A DNA stretch of 64,000 nucleotides from Phytoactinopolyspora mesophila (GTDB taxonomy: Bacteria > Actinomycetota > Actinomycetes > Jiangellales > Jiangellaceae), in contig NZ_WLZY01000004.1 in assembly GCF_010122465.1 (NCBI RefSeq), positions 462,443 through 526,442 on the forward strand, read 5' to 3'. A model generated the notes under the pieces. It saw only the letters and a program-made list of their open reading frames with translations, ran no database searches and was not told the origin of the DNA. The translations under genes and the position numbers were made by a program. This document shows positions 25,597-33,700 of this stretch, in pieces (the first letter of the stretch is position 1; every line of letters begins with the position of its first letter).

Positions 25597-26202
25597 TCAA
25601 CGGTGCGAGGCGAACCAAGGCTCGTGCAGATCGAGGTAGTGGACGTCCTCCAGGAGCGCCCTCTCCTCGTCCATGAGCTGGCGGGCCATGGCGCTGAGCT
25701 CGCGTTGTTCGCCTTCCCTTGCCTCTGCCTCGCTGGTGAATGCGACCGTCTCCGTGACGATGCCGTCGTCATCGATGGCGATGGTGCCGCCGATGATCTC
25801 CGGGCGCTCGCTGGCGAGGACTGAATCCGTCTGCTCGATCAGCGAATGCATCCGGTCGCGATCTTTGACCCTGCCCTGGATCACCTGGACGAATCCGGCG
25901 TCGTCGGAGCCACCGCCGAGGAACATCATGACGTCCCTGCAGTCGTGGAACGTCACCTCGCCGTCGAAACACTCGGACATCTCGCGCCACCAGGCGTCCT
26001 GTTGTGGACGCTGGCTGTTCCTGCGCGCTGCCTCCTCCGACTCGAACCGGACCGTCCCGACGAACATCCCGTCGTCAGTGATGCCGTAGGTGCCGCCGAG
26101 CCAGCCGTCAGCGTTCGGTGCGAACTCAGCGAGCCACCGGTCCATTCCTGCACGCAAGCGTTCTTCGTCGCGCACATGACCCTGGATGACCTGGATGAAC
26201 AT
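25597..26202 (-). CDS. tandem ferredoxin-like (ABM-type) domain protein
   Basis: A 201-residue protein made of two repeats that each begin alike: MFIQVIQGHVRDEERLRAGM near residue 1 and FVQVIQGRVKDRDRMHSLIE near residue 105, each followed by a Gly-Gly-T strand (GWLGGTYGITDDGMFVGTV and EIIGGTIAIDDDGIVTETV) and a closing strand. This is an internal duplication of an antibiotic-biosynthesis-monooxygenase-like αβ fold, which is usually a homodimer. Function is unknown; the family includes cofactor-free oxygenases and non-enzymatic binders. Confidence 0.75.
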   Translation of the reverse strand: MFIQVIQGHVRDEERLRAGMDRWLAEFAPNADGWLGGTYGITDDGMFVGTVRFESEEAARRNSQRPQQDAWWREMSECFDGEVTFHDCRDVMMFLGGGSDDAGFVQVIQGRVKDRDRMHSLIEQTDSVLASERPEIIGGTIAIDDDGIVTETVAFTSEAEAREGEQRELSAMARQLMDEERALLEDVHYLDLHEPWFASHR

Positions 26203-26476
26203 GGCGACCTCCCCCAGGTCGCGATCCCCGCGGACCTCCCGATGACGTCCGCTCGAGGGACGTGACCGTTCCTCAATCTACGCCGGGAGAACGGCGACGT
26301 CGATAGGGGACTCGTGCCCGCGCTGTCGTCATCCAGTCAGTAGCTGCCAGCCCCCGCCAGTGGTCGACGAGCGTGTGGGATGGCACGTTGGATACACGCT
26401 GTAAACCGAGTTTTCGACGACATCAGCGTGTATTCACCGTGCCATGGTCACCGCGATACAGCCGCTGAAACCAAAA

Positions 26477-26511
26477 GACGGCCGAACCCACCACTATTGG
26501 GTTCGGCCGTC
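26477..26511 (-). terminator. terminator of the tRNA-Arg gene
   Basis: Perfect 13-bp stem (GACGGCCGAACCC / GGGTTCGGCCGTC) with a 9-base loop; on the minus strand it is followed by TTTTGG, giving a classical factor-independent form. It begins 22 bases past the encoded CCA. Confidence 0.85.
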
Positions 26512-26533
26512 CACAATGTCTCGAGACATCACA

Positions 26534-26609
26534 TGGTGCCCTCGGCAGGATTCGAACCTGCGACACTCCGCTTAGGAGGCGGATGCTCTATCCCCTGAGC
26601 TACGAGGGC
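26534..26609 (-). tRNA. tRNA-Arg(CCU)
   Basis: A complete cloverleaf on the minus strand: acceptor GCCCTCG/CGAGGGC, D-arm GCTC/GAGC, anticodon stem TCCGC/GCGGA with loop CTCCTAA (anticodon CCT), and a T-arm with GTTCGAATC. Discriminator A and CCA are encoded. It reads AGG codons. Confidence 0.95.
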
Positions 26610-26718
26610 ATGCGCCAGCGCCGGGTCTCGGAGACGTGCCGCCGCGCCCGTACAGCGTACTAGCCGCTGGATCGTCGCCCGTCGGTACACGCCTTGTTGG
26701 AGGGTATGGCGTGACGTA

Positions 26719-26750
26719 TGGCTGTACCGTACCGTGATACGGTACAGCCA
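26719..26750. promoter_or_regulatory. TetR autoregulatory operator overlapping the start codon
   Basis: Perfect 13-bp arms (TGGCTGTACCGTA / TACGGTACAGCCA) with a 6-base spacer; the right arm ends at the A of the TetR ATG. A bound dimer would block both transcription start and translation initiation region. Confidence 0.8.
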
Positions 26751-27355
26751 TGACGAACGAGGGGCGCCGACGCCGAGCCGGCGGCGAGCGAAGAGAAGAA
26801 GTCCTGGATATCGTGGTCGAGGTGCTCGCGAGGCGCGGGTACCAGCAGACACGTTTCAAGGACGTGTCCGAGGCCAGTAGCGTCGCGGTGAGCACACTGC
26901 AGGGCTATTTCGGCTCCCGCGAAGACATGCTGATCGAAGCCCTACATCGAGCGACCGAACGTGAGGTCGCCACGATGGAACGGGAGAGTCGCGACATCGA
27001 TGACCCATGGCAGCGGTTGGTGTGGCTGATCGATCGTGGGATCTCCACACCCGTCCCGGTCTGGCGGATGTTGATGGAGTTCTGGACCGCTGCGGCACAC
27101 GACGCGGAGCTGCGGCGGAACAGTCTGGACTTGCAGGCTCGCTATCGGCAGCCGTTGACGGCTGCGATCGAGCACGGCCGTGACAAGGGAGACTTCACGC
27201 TGAGACACGAGCCGGCGGCGGTGGTCGACGTCGTGGTGGCCGCGCTGGACGGGCTGCTCTATCCGCGGGTACTCGAGCAGCCGCGGCCGGACAGCGACGG
27301 TTTCCGGCACGTGCTCTTGGACCAGCTCGCCAGCACGCTGGGGGTCCGATCATGA
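26750..27355 (+). CDS. TetR-family regulator
   Basis: A 201-residue TetR protein with an N-terminal HTH (VVEVLARRGYQQTRFKDVSE, AVSTLQGYFGSREDMLIEAL) and a helical ligand domain. ATG 26750 is fixed by the operator that ends on it. Four-base overlap (ATGA) with the next gene, an NmrA-like oxidoreductase, shows co-transcription, so the regulator represses its own operon. The ligand is unknown. Confidence 0.88.
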   Translation: MTNEGRRRRAGGERREEVLDIVVEVLARRGYQQTRFKDVSEASSVAVSTLQGYFGSREDMLIEALHRATEREVATMERESRDIDDPWQRLVWLIDRGISTPVPVWRMLMEFWTAAAHDAELRRNSLDLQARYRQPLTAAIEHGRDKGDFTLRHEPAAVVDVVVAALDGLLYPRVLEQPRPDSDGFRHVLLDQLASTLGVRS

Positions 27356-28191
27356 CGGTGCTCGTCACCGGCGCCAGCGGCAAGGTCGGCCGCCACGTCG
27401 TCCAGGCGCTCGATAGCCGTGGGGTGCCCGCTCGACCGGCTACTCGGCGCAGCAGTATCCCGCTGGACTGGACCGACCCGGCCGGGTGGAACGCGGCGCT
27501 CGCGGGCGTCGACCGGGTCTTTCTCGTGATGCCGGGAGGCGACGACGGGCACCGCTCGGTCACCGGGCTGGGTCGTCGGGTGATCCGCTTTCTGGACCTG
27601 GCAGAACAGTCGGGTGTCGGCCGAGTCGTGCTGATGACGGCGATGGGGATGCAGTACGTGCCCAGCGAAGTCGATCAGCGGGCAGTGGAGTTACGCGTTC
27701 AGAGCAGTTCGATGCGCTGGACCATCCTCCGTCCCAACTGGTTCTACCAGAACGTGACCGAAGGGCCGCTGCGCGACCTTGCCGAGGCGTATGCCGGGCG
27801 GTTGTTGTTGCCGACCGGTGATGCCGCAGTGAGCTTCATTGACGCCCGGGACATCGCGGCCGTGGCCGTGGCTGCCCTCGTCGCCGACCACCACGGGCAC
27901 GAATACACGCTGACCGGATCGGAGAGCCTGACCTTCGCCGACGTGGCATCTCTGGCCTCGGCAGAAGGTCTCCCCGTCACGGCGTACGAGCATGTGCCCG
28001 TTGCGCAGTTCCGTCACGCCGTGCTCGATCTGGGATGGGAACCCAGCTACGTCGACACGATGTGCCAGTTGTTCGCGACGATCGCAGCCGGCCACGCCGC
28101 GCACATCTCGCAGGACGTGCCCAGCGTGCTGGGCCGGAACCCCACCACATTCACCGAGTTCGCACAGCAGTGGCAGGCCTCGATCGCGTAG
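27352..28191 (+). CDS. NmrA-like NAD(P)-binding oxidoreductase
   Basis: A 279-residue atypical SDR. The Rossmann motif VLVTGASGKVGRHVVQALDS, VFLVMPGGDDGHRSV, VLMTAMGMQYVPSEVDQRAV and WTILRPNWFYQNVTE mark the NmrA/QOR2-like family. Translationally coupled to the preceding TetR gene. The product resembles the SoxR-linked gene at 6181-7023 in length and fold, so the window carries two redox-type NmrA proteins under different regulators. Confidence 0.83.
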   Translation: MTVLVTGASGKVGRHVVQALDSRGVPARPATRRSSIPLDWTDPAGWNAALAGVDRVFLVMPGGDDGHRSVTGLGRRVIRFLDLAEQSGVGRVVLMTAMGMQYVPSEVDQRAVELRVQSSSMRWTILRPNWFYQNVTEGPLRDLAEAYAGRLLLPTGDAAVSFIDARDIAAVAVAALVADHHGHEYTLTGSESLTFADVASLASAEGLPVTAYEHVPVAQFRHAVLDLGWEPSYVDTMCQLFATIAAGHAAHISQDVPSVLGRNPTTFTEFAQQWQASIA

Positions 28192-28221
28192 GCCCAGCCT
28201 TGGTGCCGGTGACCTTAGTTC

Positions 28222-28746
28222 TTAGTCCAGGACGCCGCAGTCGGCACCCAGTTCCACCAGTCCTCCGACATATGCGCTGGTGAGGGTTGACGCGTCGGAA
28301 AGGTCGTCTTCGGACACATCGTCGTCGTCCTCCAGGCTCAGCCATGCATCCCGTGCTGGCGGTCCGAGGGCGACGATGGCGTCCACTTCGTCCTGAGCCA
28401 TGTCTTCGGTGAGCGGCGGGAGGTCCTGAATGCGCGTGTTCAGGGTTTGTACGCCGGCTGACACGGTCTCGAGGTTGTCACTGTCCAGCCGGCTCTCGCT
28501 GCCCTGGGTGAGGAGCGGGTATTCCTCGGCTACCGCGAAGCACACGTCGCCGGCCTCGTCGACCCAGGTAGTCATCGAAACCGGTGCGTTGTCGTCGCGT
28601 TCGGTGCCTTCTCCAACCAGCATGGTGTAGCCGACATAGGTGGCGGCGACGACGATCAGCAGCGTTGTCAGCAGGGTCGCCACGACCCTTTTACTCGAGG
28701 GCCGTGGAGCCGGCGCTGCGCTGATTTCCTCGAGTAACCTCACCAA
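28222..28746 (-). CDS. single-pass membrane protein of unknown function
   Basis: A 174-residue protein with a short Pro/Ser-rich cytoplasmic head, one TM (VVATLLTTLLIVVAATYVGY) and an acidic extracytoplasmic domain with two cysteines (VDEAGDVCFAVAEEYPLLTQ, ADCGVLD). No family recognised. Composition and codon use match neighbours. It faces away from the epimerase-like gene and no operon link is apparent. Confidence 0.65.
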   Translation of the reverse strand: MVRLLEEISAAPAPRPSSKRVVATLLTTLLIVVAATYVGYTMLVGEGTERDDNAPVSMTTWVDEAGDVCFAVAEEYPLLTQGSESRLDSDNLETVSAGVQTLNTRIQDLPPLTEDMAQDEVDAIVALGPPARDAWLSLEDDDDVSEDDLSDASTLTSAYVGGLVELGADCGVLD

Positions 28747-28821
28747 TGACTCCTCACAAGAAGCGAAGATCCGCCGCCCGGAGGGACGCCGGAGCGATTT
28801 ACCCCGTCACGGCGCGCAACT

Positions 28822-29793
28822 CTAGCTCGTTTTGCTCTTTTGTCCAGAGCCTTGCTGGTAGTGGGCGTGCCGCCAGTGATCGACTGTACTCTCCAGGGTT
28901 ATGTCCCACGGCGTGGGATACAGGCCGAGATCGTCGCTCGTCGCAGTGGAGTCGATCTCCCACGGTTGCTTGAATTGGTACAGCACCCCATCCAGTTCCC
29001 GCAGCAGCGCGGAGAACGGGTAGAACGGCCGCAGCATGCCCCGGCGCACCCGGCGGACTCGTGGTGCCCGGGCTCCGGCGAGCTGAACGGCCTGTTCCAC
29101 CACCGCTCGCGCTGAGACCGGCGGTGCCGTAGGGACATGCCAAGGCCGTCCCCACGCACGCTCGTCAGTGCCCAGTACGGCCAGCGTGCGGGCGACGTCG
29201 GGCATGTATGTCCAGCTGTGCGGCGCGTCAGGGTCGCCGAACATGTAGACCGGCTTCCCGGCCACGGCGGCCAGTCCGTACCGGGTTATCAGGCCGCCGT
29301 TGGGCCCGACGCCTGGTCCGATGAAGTCCGATGCCCGCGCTTCGGTGACCCGAACACGCCCGGCCTCGTGGGCCGCGAGCGCGTCCTGCCACATGCGGGC
29401 CCGCAGCATCCCCTTGTGATCGCTCGGGGTGAGCGGATGGTCACGGCTGATCGGTCCTTCCACCGGACCGTAGCCGTAGAGGTTGCTCATGGTGACCAGT
29501 ACGGCTCCGGTTGATTCAGCAACGCTGAGCATGGACGCGGCCAACGGGGGCCACGACCTTTCCCACAGCGCGTATGTGGGCGGATTGGCGCAGTTATAGA
29601 GCGCGGCGGCGCCCGTCACGTGTGGCAGGAGCGCTGAGCGGTCAGCCGCGTCGGCTCGGATCAGCCGGATGTGCGGATGGGCAGGTCCGCTTCCAGAGCG
29701 GGTGACGAGGCGGACCTCGTGCCCGGAATCGGCCAGTTCAGTGGCGAGCGTGCTGCCCACCGCGCCGGCGCCGACGATCACATGAAACGACAT
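28822..29793 (-). CDS. NAD-dependent epimerase/reductase-like protein
   Basis: About 323 residues from ATG 29793 (MSFHVIVGAGAVGSTLATEL), which has GAAAGAGGAG just upstream. It is an extended SDR-like fold with the unusual nucleotide loop GAGAVG in place of GxxGxxG, then LVTRSGSG, SNLYGYGPVEGPI (Y-x-x-x-like region) and VTEARASDFIGPGVGPNGG. Divergent from a TetR regulator; between them are two copies of a GAGCA-N-TGCTC dyad. It is probably derepressed by that regulator's ligand. Its substrate is unknown. Confidence 0.78.
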   Translation of the reverse strand: MSFHVIVGAGAVGSTLATELADSGHEVRLVTRSGSGPAHPHIRLIRADAADRSALLPHVTGAAALYNCANPPTYALWERSWPPLAASMLSVAESTGAVLVTMSNLYGYGPVEGPISRDHPLTPSDHKGMLRARMWQDALAAHEAGRVRVTEARASDFIGPGVGPNGGLITRYGLAAVAGKPVYMFGDPDAPHSWTYMPDVARTLAVLGTDERAWGRPWHVPTAPPVSARAVVEQAVQLAGARAPRVRRVRRGMLRPFYPFSALLRELDGVLYQFKQPWEIDSTATSDDLGLYPTPWDITLESTVDHWRHAHYQQGSGQKSKTS

Positions 29794-29810
29794 GGCTCCT
29801 CTTTCAGAAT

Positions 29811-29877
29811 GTGAGCACTGCTCTCGAATAGGACCAGTGTCCACCTAAGCGCTGCTTTAGTCAAGAGCAGTGCTCAC
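29811..29877. promoter_or_regulatory. twin operators in the epimerase/TetR divergent promoter region
   Basis: Two dyads, GAGCACTGCTC (29813-29823) and GAGCAGTGCTC (29865-29875), each GAGCA-N-TGCTC, sit 52 bases apart and are mirror images as a pair (14-bp arms GTGAGCACTGCTCT / AGAGCAGTGCTCAC). Each lies close to one divergent start. Confidence 0.72.
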
Positions 29878-29907
29878 AATTGTGTTGCCTGCTCTTGAGA
29901 TGGCAGA

Positions 29908-30663
29908 ATGTCCGGCATGCCGATACGGGGAATCCGAGAACGGGTCCGCGCGGAGCTGATCCGGGAGATCAAGGACGCGGCCCGCCGCCAGTTGGCCGAA
30001 CATGGCCCGGACGGACTCTCGGTACGTGCCGTCACGCGGGAGATGGGTATGGCGTCGTCGGCGGTCTATCGTTACTTCCCTAGCCGGGACGCTCTGCTCA
30101 CCGCGCTGATCGTCGACGCGTACGAGGGAATCGGCCAGGCCGCGCAAACGGCCGACGCCGAGGTGCCGCGGGCCGACTACCTGGGCCGGTGGCTGGCGGT
30201 ATTCCGGGCCGTTCGTGCCTGGGCGCTGGACCACCCGCACGAGTACGCCTTGATCTACGGATCGCCGGTACCCGGCTACGCCGCGCCCGCGGACACCGCC
30301 GCGCCGGCCAGCACCGTAGCCCTGGTGCTGGCCAGGATCGTCGCGGACGTCGTGGCCGACCCCGCGATGCCCACGTCCCTGGCCGAACCGGCCGAAGGTG
30401 TCAGCGACGCGTTGGGTCATGACATGGAGGTCGTGAAGGAATACATACCGCAGGTTGTGACTGGCGCGGATGAGACCTTCACGCATGCCGACGCGTCCGC
30501 CGTCCTGCACGTCATCGATGCCTGGACCATGTTGTTCGGCGCGGTGAGTTTCGAGTTGTTCGGTCACTACAAGAACGTGGTGACCGCGCGGGGGGACTAC
30601 CTCGACCGGTTGGCGCTGCGTGCCGCCGCGCCTTTCGGAATGACGGCGCCACGTGTGCCGTGA
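29908..30663 (+). CDS. TetR-family regulator with WHG-type C-terminal domain
   Basis: A 251-residue TetR protein. The HTH spans about residues 20-60 (AARRQLAEHGPDGLSVRAVT, REMGMASSAVYRYFPSRDAL). The C-terminal half has ALDHPHEYALIYGSPVPGY, a segment typical of the TetR_C_33/WHG group. Divergent from the epimerase-like gene with twin dyads between, which is the usual layout for local repression. ATG 29908 used; a second ATG nine bases later is possible. Confidence 0.87.
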   Translation: MSGMPIRGIRERVRAELIREIKDAARRQLAEHGPDGLSVRAVTREMGMASSAVYRYFPSRDALLTALIVDAYEGIGQAAQTADAEVPRADYLGRWLAVFRAVRAWALDHPHEYALIYGSPVPGYAAPADTAAPASTVALVLARIVADVVADPAMPTSLAEPAEGVSDALGHDMEVVKEYIPQVVTGADETFTHADASAVLHVIDAWTMLFGAVSFELFGHYKNVVTARGDYLDRLALRAAAPFGMTAPRVP

Positions 30664-30796
30664 TACATGCAACATCGAGGACTCCGACGCCACCTCACCG
30701 CCGATGATCACCGGCTTTACCCATTCGTACGGCTTGTCTGCGTCGCTCTGGGCGAGTCTCTGAACTACTCTCGGCGGAGTGAGGGAGAGTGAAAGC

Positions 30797-33700
30797 GTGA
30801 GCCAAGTGGTGGAACGGTGGAGAGATGAGCTCGCCGGGCTTGGTGGACGCGATCCCCTTCTGTCCTTCCGGGACCTGAAGGTTGGCACGCTTGACTTGGC
30901 CGCTGCCGAGCCCGAGGCGCGCCGGTTGCTGCTCGAGGGTGAGGAGACGCTGCTCTCAAAGCTCTTTCCACATGAGCCGTTACGCAGTTCCGCATTGCGT
31001 TCCACCCGTGCCATCCGGGACAAAGCGCGTGAACTCTTCGACGAACGCGGCCTGCACGTCTCCCTGATGGCCATCGGCATCGCCACCTGGTCCAACCCCT
31101 TCGTGGCGCACCGGCCCACCGCTCCCGTGCTGTTGCGAACGGCGACGGTGACGGCGCGTGATCCTGCCGAGACCGATTTCTCGATCACCGTGGCCGACGA
31201 CCCCATCGTCAATCCGGTCTTGCTCCACGCATTGGACACCCAGCTAGGGCTCCGGTTCCATGCGGATGATCTCCGTGATCACTCCGGGCAGCTCAAATAC
31301 CCCACGGTCGTCGAGCGGCTGCGCGAGTTCGCGCCCGCCCATGTGGTCGACGGATTCTCCATCGCCCATCGCGCGGTACTCGCGACGTTCGCCACCGCTC
31401 CGTTGCTGCTGAGCCGGGATGTCGAAGACCTCGGTGGCGAGATCGAGCAGCATCCGGTGATAGCCGCGCTGGCCGGTGACGACACCGCGCGCGCCGCGGT
31501 CAGCACCGCCGTGGCGCCGTCCGTGCCGAGATACCTGGCACTTGATACCGACGCCGACCAGCATGATGTCATCGCCGCTGCGGCGGGCGGCGGCAACCTG
31601 CTGGTCGACGCCCCGCCCGGCAGTGGTCGTACCCAGACGGTGGCCGGGATAGTGGCCGAGTTGGCCGGCCGTGGCCAGCAGGTGCTCGTCGTCGGGCAGA
31701 AACGGGCCACCATCGATGACCTGATGGCCCGGCTCGAAGCCGCGGGGCTCGACGACCTCGTCGTCGACCTTGGCAGTATGTCACCGGCGGAGGCTGTCGA
31801 ACGTGTCACCGACCAGGCGCAGTCGCTGCGAGAGACGGCCGTCGAGGAGCAGGTCGAGTCCGTCGATGAGCTCGCCGCCAGCCGGCTGCGGACCGAGCTC
31901 GACGCGTACCGCGAAGCTGTCCATCGAGTCCGTGATCCGTGGCAGATCAGTGCTTACGATGCCATGCTGGTCACATCCACATCGCCTCAGCGCGCGCGTA
32001 CGTCGGTGCGGCTGCCGATGAGTTCGCTCGAACGGATGACCGCCGCGTCGACGCTGGGAGCCGCGCTACGTGAGTACGCCGAACTCGAAGGTCTCACCCT
32101 CACGCACGAAGACTCGCCGTGGTTCGGCTCGGAGATACCGAGCCGTGATGCCGCTGACTCCCTGCTCACCACCGTCGTCGGACTGCGTGATGTTTACCTT
32201 CCGCAGCTGCGTGATTTCGCCACCCGAGCGGCGGTGGAGGTCGGCCTCAGCGGGCCGGCCACGGTCACCGAATGTGTCGAGGTCGTTCAACTACTGACTG
32301 ACGTTGAGCGCACCGTCAAAGACTTCGGGCCCGGAATCTGGACCGAGCCGATCGACGACCTCGTCGCGGCCACGGGCACCAGGGCCGAGCGAGCCGAGAG
32401 CCCGAGCCGGCCAGGCTTCTTCGCCCGGCGACAACTGCGGCGTAGAGCTTTCGATCTGGGCGGGCGTTCCGGCCGGCACCAGCGCGAGGTCCTCCACGCC
32501 GGTCTCGTCGCCGCGCGTGACCAGCTGGCCAGTTGGAAGCGGTGGTCGCGCGACGGCAAACTGCCCCGCACGGGTGAGTACCTGGCCAGAGCGGCGGACG
32601 CGGTGACCGCGATTCAGCGACGCCTGGCAGTACTCGTTCAAGCCAACCCGCGAACCAAGGACTTCCCGGACGTCTCGTTCGCGGAGATGGCACGGCGACT
32701 GAACGATCTCGCCACGGACGAGCAACATCTCCGGGCAATGCCTCGGCTGATCAAACTCAAGGCCGAGCTCAGTGCTGCGGGCCTGGACGAGCTCATCGAC
32801 GACCTGCGACGCCGGAAGATCCAGCCGGATGCCGTCGAGGATGTCCTGGAGTTCGCCCGCCTCGCCTCACTTCTCGAGCATTGGCGGACGCAGGACGCGG
32901 CGTTGCGGCAATTCGACACCGAGGCACACCGGCGCAAGATCGAGGAGTTCTGCCGCGCGGACCAGGCGGACGTGCGCAACGGCGCGAACCGGGTCCGTCA
33001 GGCCCGTGCCGGCCACTTCGCGCAGATGAGTGAAGAGTTCGAGGGTCAGGCGGAAGTCCTGGCGGGCTCCGCCCACGATCCCACGTCCGAAGCCATGCGG
33101 ACGCCACGAACCCTGCTCGAGACCGCTCCGGACATCGCGCTGGCGGCGGTGCCGTGCTGGGTCATGTCACCGCTGGCCGTGGCCAGTACGTTGCCACCGC
33201 GCAGGCTGTTCGACGTCGTGATCGTCGAGGATGCCGCCCGGCTCGCCGTCGCACAGGCTGTTCCGGCGCTTGCCCGCGGTGAACGCGTCATCTTGATGTC
33301 CGACGAAGAAGTCGCCGTCACGGATTTCACGACGGCTTTCGAGCCGGCACCCGACCCCGACGAGCAAGAAGGCCCATGGGCCGGGGATCCACCTGCGTCC
33401 GTGGCCGAGACACTGCGCGGGATCCTGCCGGAGCGCGGCTTGCGCGGGCAGCACCGTTTCCGGGATGACCGCTTGGTGGGCTTCGCCGCTCGTACGGGGT
33501 ATGCCGGGCGGATCAGCACTGTGCCCGCGGCGAGCGGCCAGGAGCGTCTGGTGCTCGACCGGGTGGACGCCCCGTCCGGCGGTGATGACCCGGTCGACAG
33601 CTCTTCGGCCGAGGTCAACCGGGTGGTCGAGCTTGTCCTCGAGCATCTCCGGGCCCGGCCGCACGAAAGCCTGGGGATCGTCACCCTCGGCCCCCGGCAC

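Noticed and set aside
26380..26598. 72-codon frame over tRNA-Arg
   Set aside because: It contains the tRNA and its terminator; the apparent protein is the familiar false translation of a tRNA gene.
26534..26609. tRNA-Arg as a second island insertion site
   Set aside because: No repeat of its 3' end was seen in the window and flanking genes look chromosomal.
29857..31239. 460-codon minus-strand frame over the TetR and helicase starts
   Set aside because: It crosses two well-supported plus-strand genes and their promoter region, with no motif.
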